A stretch of DNA of 49,057 nt, from contig JAJYVV010000004.1 of NCBI GenBank assembly GCA_021791815.1, forward strand, positions 1-49,057. Reading direction: 5' to 3'. The notes beneath the pieces are model-generated. The model did no database searches and was not told the origin of the DNA. It was given only the letters and a program-made list of their open reading frames with translations. The translations under genes and the position numbers were made by a program. Origin of the DNA: Bacillota bacterium. GTDB taxonomy: Bacteria > Bacillota > Sulfobacillia > RBS10-35 > JAJYVN01. Shown here piece by piece: positions 17,431 to 25,446 of this stretch (the stretch's first letter is position 1; each line of letters begins with the position of its first letter).

Positions 17431-19230
17431 TCACACCGTCCCGTCCCGGAAAGGCGGGACGGGGGGAGCCGCGAGACCGCCGCCCTCCTCGCCGTCGTCC
17501 GCCCCGGGCATCCCCGCCAACACGTTGACGCCGACCGTGCCCGCCTCGGCGGCCGGACCGCCGCTCCGGAAGGTGAACGTCAGACCCGCGGCCCCGAACA
17601 CCGTGTCCGGGTACAGGTCGACCCGCTGGCAGGGCATGGGCCCGGGGTAGAGATGGTAGGGCCACACGGCCTCCGCGTACACGATCCCCACCGGGGGATG
17701 GAACCAGGCGCCGACCCCGGCCCGCCAGGGCCCTCCCCGCAGCGCCGGCACCTCCGCGCGCAGGTCGAAGAAGCGATCCTCGCCCGGCACCCAGGGCAGC
17801 CGAACCGTGCCCCTCGGCGCGTCGGCGGCCCCGAACGTCACGCTGCGGCGGCGGGGGATGCGGATCATCCCCAGGTGGTCGCCGTTCGGCCCCACGACCT
17901 CCAGCCGCCCGCGCGGGGTGAGGCGGGGAGCGATGCGCAGGCCGTAACCGCCATAACCCAGCAGCAGCAGCGCGGCGCCCACCGCGGCGGCGGCCGCGGC
18001 CAGGCCGGCGGCGTGGGCCCTGGGCCAGACGCGCCACCACGGGCGCAGGAGGACGCGCCAGCGGAGCGCTCCGGAGGTCAGCTGCACGCCCGTGGGGGCG
18101 GAGACCCGCAGCTCCACGTCGCTCGGCGCCCCGACCGGCACTCCCACAGGGCGGACCGGAATGGTCAGCAGCGTGGTGCCGGGCGGCACCAGCAGGGTGT
18201 GGGCGGCACCGCGGCCGCCCAGCGTGGCCCCGGACGCCGACAGCCCGAGCCGCTGTGGCAATGGCCCGCCGTTGACGGCCCGCACCCGCAGGAGAAGCGT
18301 GGCGCCCGTGATGGCCGGCCCCGGGAGCGGCAGGGGCGTCAGGGAGAGGGGCACCGGCTGGGGCGCGGCGGCCGGGGTCGGGGCCCCTGCCCCGCCGGTC
18401 GCGGAGGACGCGGCGGCCGGCGACGTGCCCACCCCCTCGCCCGAGGGGAGCAGCCCCACGACATCCTGGGGAAGGGACGCGGACACCGGCGCCGCGACGT
18501 ACCGCCCGTGGCCCAGCCCCGCCAGGCCCTGGAGTTCGGAGGCGTCGACGGCGGAGCCGAGCCCGATGGTGTCGAGGACCCAGCCGCGGGCGCCGATCGC
18601 CTGGGCCTCCCCGTCCATCTCCTGAAGATAGGCCGCCATGGCGGACGGCGCGGCGAGCGAGGGCAGGTCGGGCACGCCGTCCGTCAGCAGGACGAGCACG
18701 TGCTGGTCGGACGGGTTGGCGTCCGCGCCGAGGACCTGGGCCCCGGTCTGCAGGGCTCCCAGCAGGTCGGTGTAGCCGGAGGCGCCGATCTGCCCCGCCG
18801 CGGCGTCGACCGCCGCCCGCGCCCCGGGACCGTCCATGGCCTGCAGGGGCACCAGGACGTCGGGCGCCGCCGCGAACGTCACGAGCCCCATCCAGTCCCC
18901 GGGCTGGAGCGCCGCGGCGGCGGCGCGGACGGCGGCGGCCCGCCCGCCGGCGGGGTCGCTCTGCGCCATGCTGCCGGACGTGTCGACGGCGAGGACGAGG
19001 GCCACCGCGCCGGCGGCGGTACCCGTGGTGCTCCCCGCGCCCGGAGCGCTCACCGAGGGGGGTGCCGGGACCGCGGTAGCCGACGTCGGCGCGGCCGAGG
19101 TCCCGGTGGCGCCCGCCAGGGCCGGCCCGGCGGCGAGCAGCAGCGCGGCGAGGCCGGCGCACGCGGGCATCGCCGCCCGGGTCCGCGCCCTGCCGCCCGT
19201 GTTGCGCCGCGCCGCATCCCTGCCACCCAA
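17431..19230 (-). CDS. Secreted membrane-anchored von Willebrand A domain protein
   Basis: About 600 residues. After a signal peptide (LAALLLAAGPALA, cleavage expected near ALA-G) comes a VWA domain with a complete-looking MIDAS: DTSGS, the Thr of GYTDL, and the Asp of LLTDGVPD. A Pro/Ala/Gly-rich linker follows, then an Ig-like region, a membrane helix (LAAAAAAVGAALLLLGYGGY), and a soluble C-terminal part of about 180 residues (GRLEVVGPNGDHLGMI onwards) of unknown fold. Start is uncertain: TTG 19230 gives a basic n-region and ATG 19170 gives none; neither has a strong ribosome site, and I prefer TTG 19230. It is divergent from the flp pilin gene 265 bases away. Metal-dependent adhesion or protein binding at the surface is the family expectation; a link to the pilus is inference. 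Confidence 0.75.
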   Translation of the reverse strand: MGGRDAARRNTGGRARTRAAMPACAGLAALLLAAGPALAGATGTSAAPTSATAVPAPPSVSAPGAGSTTGTAAGAVALVLAVDTSGSMAQSDPAGGRAAAVRAAAAALQPGDWMGLVTFAAAPDVLVPLQAMDGPGARAAVDAAAGQIGASGYTDLLGALQTGAQVLGADANPSDQHVLVLLTDGVPDLPSLAAPSAMAAYLQEMDGEAQAIGARGWVLDTIGLGSAVDASELQGLAGLGHGRYVAAPVSASLPQDVVGLLPSGEGVGTSPAAASSATGGAGAPTPAAAPQPVPLSLTPLPLPGPAITGATLLLRVRAVNGGPLPQRLGLSASGATLGGRGAAHTLLVPPGTTLLTIPVRPVGVPVGAPSDVELRVSAPTGVQLTSGALRWRVLLRPWWRVWPRAHAAGLAAAAAAVGAALLLLGYGGYGLRIAPRLTPRGRLEVVGPNGDHLGMIRIPRRRSVTFGAADAPRGTVRLPWVPGEDRFFDLRAEVPALRGGPWRAGVGAWFHPPVGIVYAEAVWPYHLYPGPMPCQRVDLYPDTVFGAAGLTFTFRSGGPAAEAGTVGVNVLAGMPGADDGEEGGGLAAPPVPPFRDGTV

Positions 19231-19495
19231 GCTGGCTTCCGCCCCCGTACTCTCTTTTCGTCCATTGGAAGCCCGGCGCGAAGATGCGCGGCGGACACGC
19301 CCGGGCGCGTCCGCCGCCGGCCATCCCCGGCGCAGCGCCGCGGGGGCCGCCGCACCCATCAAAACCGCGGCCGCCGTCGCCGATACACGGAGCGGGAGCG
19401 CGCGGCCGCCGCCCCGGCGCGGGGGGCGCGCGGCCGCGCACGGGTGGGGAAGGAACGCCCGCCCGAGTCGCCCGGCGTCAAGGAGGAGGGATCCC

Positions 19496-19702
19496 GTGAG
19501 CTTCGCGCTGCTGCAGTTGTTCGTCTGGGTCCAATCGCGGGTCGCGGCGGCCCGGCGGGACGAACGCGGACAGGGCCTCGTCGAGTACGCGCTGATCATC
19601 GCCCTGATCGCGATCCTGGTGATCGGGGCCGTCCTGGCCCTGAAGACGCAGCTCGTCAACATCTTCGACAGCATCAGCAACGCCCTCCAGAACAACGGCT
19701 AG
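19496..19702 (+). CDS. flp: Flp-type pilin
   Basis: A 68-residue prepilin of the Flp/Fap family, the major subunit of Tad pili. The leader is 25 residues, ending RRDERG; cleavage after this Gly would leave QGLVEYALIIALIAI, with Glu at +5 followed by Tyr, exactly the Flp pattern, and a mature pilin of 43 residues. Start GTG 19496 has AAGGAGGAGGG at 19480-19490, one of the best ribosome sites in the window, fitting an abundant protein. It opens Tad locus 2; a stable hairpin lies between it and cpaB. No prepilin peptidase gene (TadV/CpaA) is seen in the window. Confidence 0.92.
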   Translation: MSFALLQLFVWVQSRVAAARRDERGQGLVEYALIIALIAILVIGAVLALKTQLVNIFDSISNALQNNG

Positions 19703-19821
19703 GGGGCAGGGCCCACGGCGCGCCGGGCGGGCGGAAGCCGCGCGACCGCACCCGTCCCGCGGCGGCCGGCCCCGAACGTGACCGCGAGTGCATCGACGAA
19801 CAGCGGAGCACAGCGAACGGC

Positions 19822-19853
19822 GGGCGGTGCGGGGCGAAGGCCCCGCGCCGCCC
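19822..19853 (+). terminator. Intercistronic hairpin between flp and cpaB
   Basis: Two 14-base arms, GGGCGGTGCGGGGC (19822-19835) and GCCCCGCGCCGCCC (19840-19853), pair with one G-U and enclose the loop GAAG. It lies 119 bases after the pilin stop and 27 bases before the cpaB start. It could be a partial terminator or mRNA stabiliser that keeps pilin expression above that of the machinery genes. Confidence 0.6.
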
Positions 19854-19880
19854 CAGACCCCGGGGAGGGACGCGGACAGG

Positions 19881-20600
19881 ATGGACGCGGTCGAACGCCT
19901 CAACCGGCGCCTGCTCCTGGTCGCCCTGGCCCTGGGGGTCCTGGCGGCCCTGATCGCCCACGCCTACCTCCAGGGGGTGGCGCGCCGGGTGCTGGTGCCC
20001 CACACCGTTCCCGTCGTCGTGGCCGCCGAATCGATCCCGCCGCACACGCTGGTGACGTCCGCGATGGTCGCGGTGCGGGAGTTCGAGCCGGCGGACCGGC
20101 CCCCCGACGCCGTGACGGCCGTCGGCGGGGCCGTCGGCGCGATCACGACGGCGGAGGTCTACCAGGGCCAGCCGCTGGTCGCCTCCGACCTCTCGACCAC
20201 CCAGACGCCGCTCAACCTGGCCTACGCCGTGCCGGCCGGGATGCGCGCCTTCACGATGGCTGTCTCCGACACGAGCGGGGTGGCCGACATGATCCACCCC
20301 GGAGACCACGTCGACGTGCTGGCCATCTTCACGCAGGGCGGGACGGCCCCGACCACGACGGTCGACACGCTGGAGGAGTCGCTGACCGTCCTGGCGGTGG
20401 GTCAGCGCCTGGTCGGGGAGACCACGCCCGTGCCGCCCTCGTACTCGACGGTCACGCTGGCGGTGACGCCCGCCCAGGCGGCCGTGCTCGCCTATGCCAG
20501 CACCCGCGGCGGTCTGACGCTCGACCTCCGCAACGTGACCGACCAGGCGACGATCCAGCTCGCGCCTGAGACCGGGGTCGGCATTCCCGGAGCCGGGTAG
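19881..20600 (+). CDS. cpaB: CpaB/RcpC-like SAF-domain protein (Tad locus 2)
   Basis: A 239-residue CpaB-like assembly protein, paralogue of the gene at 8128. It has one N-terminal helix (about 10-30, LLLVALALGVLAALIAHAYL), a SAF domain (VVAAESIPPHTLVTSAMVAV), the CpaB core 'MIHPGDHVDVLAIF', and 'VTLAVTPAQAAVLAYAS'. Start ATG 19881 is used because the helix begins soon after; GGGGAGGG lies 11-12 bases upstream. A frame extension to 19788 would run through the hairpin and is unlikely. It follows flp and precedes cpaE after 126 bases. Confidence 0.85.
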   Translation: MDAVERLNRRLLLVALALGVLAALIAHAYLQGVARRVLVPHTVPVVVAAESIPPHTLVTSAMVAVREFEPADRPPDAVTAVGGAVGAITTAEVYQGQPLVASDLSTTQTPLNLAYAVPAGMRAFTMAVSDTSGVADMIHPGDHVDVLAIFTQGGTAPTTTVDTLEESLTVLAVGQRLVGETTPVPPSYSTVTLAVTPAQAAVLAYASTRGGLTLDLRNVTDQATIQLAPETGVGIPGAG

Positions 20601-20726
20601 GGGCGGACCGCCGCCGGACCCCGTGCCCCAGTCCCGCGGCCCCGGCGAAACCGCGGCGGCCGGCGCTCCGGGGCGCCCCCTCCCAGGGGCCCCCCGGGAG
20701 CGGCCGGTCGCGAGGGGTGACACGAG

Positions 20727-21947
20727 GTGCAGGCCGTCCGGGTCCGGCTGGTCTCCGACGACCCCGACTGGTGCGCGGACCGGGCGCGGGAGCTGGCCCC
20801 GGTGCCCGACATCGTGGTCACGACGTCGGTGCGGCTGGCGGGCCTCCAGGCCGCCCCGGATTCGCCCGGCGTCGTCGTGCTGGTGGACGGCTCCCCCAAC
20901 CTCGAGCAGGCGCTCGAGGCCATCGCGGCGCAGAGCCGGGCCTTTCCGGGCTCGGCCTGCGTCCTCGTCGCCCCGGCGGGATTGGACGCCGCGACGGTCT
21001 ACCCGCGGGCGGCGCTGGCCGGCGTCCGCGTGGTGCTGGCCCAGGGGTGCGAGCTGCCCGAGATGGCCGAGGCCATCTACCGCGCCGCGGACACCGTGGC
21101 CGCCGCCGCCGCGCCGGGCGCCGCCCCCGGCTCCGCCGGTTCGGGGTCTCGCGGGGACCGCACGGTCGTCCTCTTCGGCACCAAGGGCGGGGTCGGCAAG
21201 ACGACCCTGGCCGTGAACCTGGGCGCGCTCCTCGCGCGGCGGGGGCTGCGCACGGCGCTGCTCGACCTGCATTTCGACTGGGGCACGGCGAGCGTGCTTT
21301 TGCGGGGCGTCCCGCCCCGGCCGTTCAGCGAGCTGCTGACGGAGACCAGCCGCCTGGACGCCGACCTGCTGCAGAGCTTCATGGTCCGCCACGACAGCGG
21401 GGTCTTCATGCTGCCGCCGCCTCCCCGGCCCGAGATGGCCGAGTTCGTGACGCCCGCGCACGTCACGGCGATCGTGGCGGCCGCGCGCGACGCGTTCGAC
21501 GTGGTGATCGCCGACACGCCCGCGGGCTTCCCGGCCACCGTCTTCCCCGCCCTGGAGGCGGCCGACCACCTCCTGGCCGTGACCACGCCCGACGTCCCGG
21601 CCCTGCGCAACCTGCGCGCGGCCCTCAAGGTGCTCGAGTTGCTCCAGTGCAGCCACGCCAAGGTGCACCTGGTCTGCAACCGCATCACCCAGACCTTCGG
21701 CGTGCGGCGCGCGGACGTGGAGGCGACCCTCGGCATCCCGATCTGGGCCGCGCTGCCGACGGACACGGCCTCCGTCGTCCGGGGCTCCAACGAGGGCCTC
21801 CCGGTGGCCGTCCTCGCCCCGGGTTCGCGGTATGCCCGGGCCGTCGCCGCCATCGCCCAGCAGCTCGCGCCGGAGCGCCGGCTGGGGGCCGGTACGCCGA
21901 GCCGCGCGTCGGCCCGCGGGCTCCGGCCCCGCGCGGCCCGGCCCTGA
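20727..21947 (+). CDS. cpaE: CpaE/TadZ-like ParA-family ATPase (Tad locus 2)
   Basis: A 406-residue protein with an N-terminal receiver-like domain (about 1-120), a short Ala/Gly linker, and a MinD/ParA-type ATPase. The deviant Walker A is canonical here, GTKGGVGKTT at 151-160 with Lys153 and Lys158, followed by LLDLHFDWGTASVLL and VVIADTPAGFPA. This copy should bind and hydrolyse ATP and could form dimers at the pole, as TadZ does; it may supply activity that the degenerate copy in locus 1 lacks. Start GTG 20727 has GAGGGG about 9 bases upstream. cpaF follows after 39 bases. Confidence 0.9.
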   Translation: MQAVRVRLVSDDPDWCADRARELAPVPDIVVTTSVRLAGLQAAPDSPGVVVLVDGSPNLEQALEAIAAQSRAFPGSACVLVAPAGLDAATVYPRAALAGVRVVLAQGCELPEMAEAIYRAADTVAAAAAPGAAPGSAGSGSRGDRTVVLFGTKGGVGKTTLAVNLGALLARRGLRTALLDLHFDWGTASVLLRGVPPRPFSELLTETSRLDADLLQSFMVRHDSGVFMLPPPPRPEMAEFVTPAHVTAIVAAARDAFDVVIADTPAGFPATVFPALEAADHLLAVTTPDVPALRNLRAALKVLELLQCSHAKVHLVCNRITQTFGVRRADVEATLGIPIWAALPTDTASVVRGSNEGLPVAVLAPGSRYARAVAAIAQQLAPERRLGAGTPSRASARGLRPRAARP

Positions 21948-21986
21948 GGCGGGGCCCGTACGGAGATCGGGAGGGAGGTCGGGACC

Positions 21987-23492
21987 GTGTCCATCCTGCA
22001 GAGGCTCGCGCAGCAACAGGCCCAGCAGCAGGCCCAATCGCCGGGCCAGGCCCAGGCAGGCGGCGCGGGGTTCGCCGAGGGCCCGCCGGCCGCGGCCCCT
22101 CCCCCCACGCCGCCGGGGGCGGGCGGGAGCGCACCGGGTCTCCCGGGCCTCGGCGACCCCGGCGCCACGGGACCGCTGACCCTGGAGCCGCCCGCGGCCG
22201 CCGCCCCGGCGCGCCCCGTGCGCTGGGAACTCATCCTCCAACTGCTGCGCCGGCTCGCGGCGGACAGTGACCCCGAGGCGGCCGCGGCGGGCGACGCCCT
22301 GCGAGCCCGCGTGCGGCGGACCCTCGACGAGCTGCTGGCCGAGGCCGGCCAGACCCTCGCGCGCAGCGAGCGGGACGACGTGGTGCGGCAGGCCTGCTAC
22401 GAGATCGCGGGCTTCGGACCGATCCAGCCGCTGCTGGACGACGACGGCATCACCGAGGTCATGGTCAACGGCCCGGAGGACGTCTTCGTCGAACGGGCCG
22501 GCCACATCGAGCCGACCGACGTGCGCTTCCGGGACCATGCGCACCTGCTGCAGACCATTCACAAGATCGTGGCGCCGCTCGGCCGGCGCATCGACGAGAG
22601 CTCGCCCATGGTCGACGCCCGCCTGCCCGACGGCAGCCGCGTCAACGCCATCATCCCTCCGCTGGCCGTGCGCGGACCGGCCCTGACCGTGCGGAAGTTC
22701 AGCCGGCAGCCCCTCGGCATCGACGACCTGGTGGCCCGGGGCACCCTGACCCCGGAGATCGCCCTCCTGCTGCGCGCCGCCGTGGGCGCCCGGCTGAACG
22801 CCATCGTCTCCGGGGGAACCGGTTCGGGCAAGACCACCACGCTCAACGTCCTGTCGTCCTTCATCGGCGACTCCGAACGCATCGTGACGATCGAGGACGC
22901 CGCGGAGCTCCGCCTGCAGCAGCGGCACGTCGTCTCCCTGGAGGCGCGGCCGGCCAACGCGGAAGGCCACGGCCGCGTGGCGATCCGGGACCTGGTCATC
23001 AACGCGCTGCGCATGCGGCCCGACCGCATCATCGTCGGCGAGGTGCGCGGGGGCGAGGCGCTCGACATGCTCCAGGCCATGAACACGGGCCACGACGGGT
23101 CGCTGACGACCGCCCATGCCAACTCGCCGCGCGAACTCCTCTACCGCCTCGAGACCATGGTGCTGCTCTCGGGCGCCGAACTCCCCGCGCGCGCGATCCG
23201 CGAGCAGATCGCCTCGGCCATCGACCTCATCGTCCACCAGAGCCGCCTGCGCGACGGCACGCGGCGCGTGACGCACGTGACGGAGCTGGTGGGCATGGAG
23301 GGCGACACCATCACGCTCCAGGACCTGTTCATCTATGAGCAGCAAGGCCTGGAGGACCACCAGCGCGTCCGGGGGCGCTTCCGCCCCACCGGCGTGGTCC
23401 CCAGCTTCCTGCCGGTGCTGGAGGCCCGCGGCCAGCGGCTCCCGCAGGACCTGTTCTGGGCGGAGACCGCCTCGGCCGCGGGGGGGATGTAG
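21987..23492 (+). CDS. cpaF: CpaF/TadA secretion ATPase (Tad locus 2)
   Basis: A 501-residue secretion ATPase. An N-terminal extension of about 75 residues is Gln-, then Pro/Gly/Ala-rich and probably disordered; the rest is the CpaF fold, with Walker A GGTGSGKT at 276-283, then IVTIEDAAELRL, RIIVGEVRGGEALDM and HANSPREL. It drives Flp pilus polymerisation. Start GTG 21987 follows GGGAGGGAGG about 10 bases upstream. Its stop is one base from the next start. The core is nearly collinear with the locus 1 copy, so one locus probably arose by duplication. Confidence 0.94.
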   Translation: MSILQRLAQQQAQQQAQSPGQAQAGGAGFAEGPPAAAPPPTPPGAGGSAPGLPGLGDPGATGPLTLEPPAAAAPARPVRWELILQLLRRLAADSDPEAAAAGDALRARVRRTLDELLAEAGQTLARSERDDVVRQACYEIAGFGPIQPLLDDDGITEVMVNGPEDVFVERAGHIEPTDVRFRDHAHLLQTIHKIVAPLGRRIDESSPMVDARLPDGSRVNAIIPPLAVRGPALTVRKFSRQPLGIDDLVARGTLTPEIALLLRAAVGARLNAIVSGGTGSGKTTTLNVLSSFIGDSERIVTIEDAAELRLQQRHVVSLEARPANAEGHGRVAIRDLVINALRMRPDRIIVGEVRGGEALDMLQAMNTGHDGSLTTAHANSPRELLYRLETMVLLSGAELPARAIREQIASAIDLIVHQSRLRDGTRRVTHVTELVGMEGDTITLQDLFIYEQQGLEDHQRVRGRFRPTGVVPSFLPVLEARGQRLPQDLFWAETASAAGGM

Positions 23493-23493
23493 G

Positions 23494-24489
23494 GTGGAGT
23501 TCCTGACCATCGTGCTCGCGGGGGCGGCGGCCGCCGCCCTGGCCGCGGCCGTCGCGCGCGGCATCTACGGGAGCCGCCTGCGCATCCTGCGCTCCCTCCG
23601 CTCGGCGACCACCCGCGCCGAGCCGCCCCCCATGGAGCAGGCGCGCGGTCCCGGCGGCCGGGGCCTCGGCGCATCGTCCGGCTCCGGCCTGCGCTCCCTG
23701 CGCCACGCCCTGCAGGTCGCGGGCGGGTTCCTGCGCCAGGCGCCGTTCCGCCGCTGGGCCGAGCGTCAGCTGCGGGGGACGGGGCTCCCGCTCCGGCCCG
23801 AGGAGTTCCTCAGCCTGTGCGTGTTCGGGGTGCTGGCCGGGCTCCTGCTGGCCGGCCTGCTGCCGCTGGCGTCCGCCGTTCGCGCCATGGTCTTCCTCGC
23901 GCCGTCCCTCGCGGCCCCCCTCTACGTCCGCGCGGTGCGGTCCCGCCGCAGCGCGCGCATCTCGGGGCAGCTCGGCGAGACCCTCCTGACGCTCAGCAAC
24001 GGGCTACGGGCCGGGCACAGCCTTCCGCAGGCCTTGGCGGCCGCGGCGGAGCAGACTGGGCCGCCGCTGGGCGAGGAGTTCTCGCGCCTGCTGCGCGAGA
24101 CGTCGGCCGGCATCCCGATGGAGGAGGGGCTCGCGCGCCTGGTCCTGCGCGCGGCGAACCCGGACGTCGAGCTTCTCGTCACGGCCGTGCTGGTCCAACG
24201 CGAGGTCGGCGGCAACCTCGCCGAGATCCTCGATAAGATCTCCGGAACGATCCGTTCCAGGGTCGCGGTGCAGAACCACCTCCGCGTCGTGACGGCCCAG
24301 AGCCGCATGTCCGGCTGGGTGGTGGGACTCCTGCCGGTTGGCGTGTTCGGCGTCATCTCCCTGCTTGCCCCGGAAATCGAGTCGGTGCTGACCTCCAACC
24401 CCTTCGGCCGGCTGATGGCGCTCGCGGCCGTGGTCCTGGAGGCCGCCGGCCTGTTGGTGATCCGGAGCATCGTGTCGATCCGCTATTAG
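23494..24489 (+). CDS. tadB: TadB-like pilus assembly platform protein (Tad locus 2)
   Basis: A 331-residue membrane protein of the TadB/T2SSF type: one N-terminal helix (EFLTIVLAGAAAAALAAAVA), a basic cytoplasmic linker, two central helices, the core with 'LGETLLTLSNGLRAGHSLPQ', 'VQREVGGNLAEIL', and C-terminal helices. Start GTG 23494 begins one base after the cpaF stop, and the GGGGGGATG run at the cpaF end serves as ribosome site, so the two genes are coupled. Paralogue of the gene at 11503. Confidence 0.9.
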   Translation: MEFLTIVLAGAAAAALAAAVARGIYGSRLRILRSLRSATTRAEPPPMEQARGPGGRGLGASSGSGLRSLRHALQVAGGFLRQAPFRRWAERQLRGTGLPLRPEEFLSLCVFGVLAGLLLAGLLPLASAVRAMVFLAPSLAAPLYVRAVRSRRSARISGQLGETLLTLSNGLRAGHSLPQALAAAAEQTGPPLGEEFSRLLRETSAGIPMEEGLARLVLRAANPDVELLVTAVLVQREVGGNLAEILDKISGTIRSRVAVQNHLRVVTAQSRMSGWVVGLLPVGVFGVISLLAPEIESVLTSNPFGRLMALAAVVLEAAGLLVIRSIVSIRY

Positions 24490-24534
24490 GGGAGGGGCGG
24501 CGGGACGGCCGCCGCCGCGTGGAGGGGGATCGGC

Positions 24535-25446
24535 GTGGCCGCCCTGCTGCTCATCCTCGTCGGCGCGGGAGCGGCCTGCGCCGCGCGGGGCGCGTTCGGC
24601 ATCGGCACCGCGGCGCGCCGCCGCGTGCTGTTCGGCCTTGCCCCGCCGGACCAGGAACGGGCCAAGAGGGGCGCGGCCGAGCCGCTCAACCGCTCCCTGA
24701 CGGAGCGCGTCCTGCAGCCGAGCCTGGGTGCGATGGGCCAGATGCTGAGCCGCCTCCTGCCCAAGGGCATCGCGGCCGCCACCGGGACCCTGCTGCACCG
24801 GGCGGGGATGCGGGGCCGGCCGGGCGACTGGATCGCCGCGCGGGTGCTGCTCGCGGGAGGGCTCGGCGCATACACGCTGGTCCTGGCCGGCCGGCTCCCC
24901 GGCGGCCCGCTCCTGGCCGCGGGGGCCGTCTGGGCGGGCTGGACCGCCCCGACCATCTACCTGCAGTCCCGGGCCCGGCGCCGCCGCGCCCGGATGCGGG
25001 ACGACCTGCCCGACGCGATGGACCTGCTGACCGTCTGCGTGGAAGCCGGCCTGGGCTTCGATCAGGCCCTGCAGCGCGTGGTGGCCCGTTTCCCCGGGCC
25101 GGTCGGGGAGGAATTCCAGCGCGTGCTGCGGGACCAGTCCCTGGGCACGCCGCGCCGCCAGGCGATGCTGGCGGTGCTGACACGCACGGACCTCCCCGAA
25201 CTGCGCGCCTTCGTGCACGCCGTGCTGCAGGCCGAGGACCTGGGCGTGCGGATCGGCACCGTCCTGCGGGTCCAGTCGGACTCGCTGCGGCAGCAGCGCC
25301 GCCAGCGGGCCGAGGAGTCGGCGCTGAAGGCCCCGGTCAAGATGGCCTTTCCCATGATCTTCCTGATCCTGCCGGCCCTCTTCCTCGTGGTCCTCGGCCC
25401 CGCCGTCCTCGACGGCGTGCGGGCCCTGAGCGTGGCGCGGCGGTGA
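24535..25446 (+). CDS. tadC: TadC-like pilus assembly platform protein (Tad locus 2)
   Basis: A 303-residue T2SSF-domain protein, partner of the preceding TadB. Marks are 'DDLPDAMDLLTVCVEAGL', 'GFDQALQRVVARF', 'HAVLQAEDLGVRIGTVLRVQ', and 'APVKMAFPMIFLILPALFLV' near the end. Start GTG 24535 has GGAGGGGG at 24521-24528. The stop overlaps the next start (GTGA at 25443-25446), tying the following membrane protein to the same transcript. Confidence 0.91.
   Translation: MAALLLILVGAGAACAARGAFGIGTAARRRVLFGLAPPDQERAKRGAAEPLNRSLTERVLQPSLGAMGQMLSRLLPKGIAAATGTLLHRAGMRGRPGDWIAARVLLAGGLGAYTLVLAGRLPGGPLLAAGAVWAGWTAPTIYLQSRARRRRARMRDDLPDAMDLLTVCVEAGLGFDQALQRVVARFPGPVGEEFQRVLRDQSLGTPRRQAMLAVLTRTDLPELRAFVHAVLQAEDLGVRIGTVLRVQSDSLRQQRRQRAEESALKAPVKMAFPMIFLILPALFLVVLGPAVLDGVRALSVARR

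Noticed and set aside
19674-23564. 1296-residue minus-strand frame
   Set aside because: Antisense to cpaB, cpaE and cpaF of locus 2; low-complexity composition without motifs.
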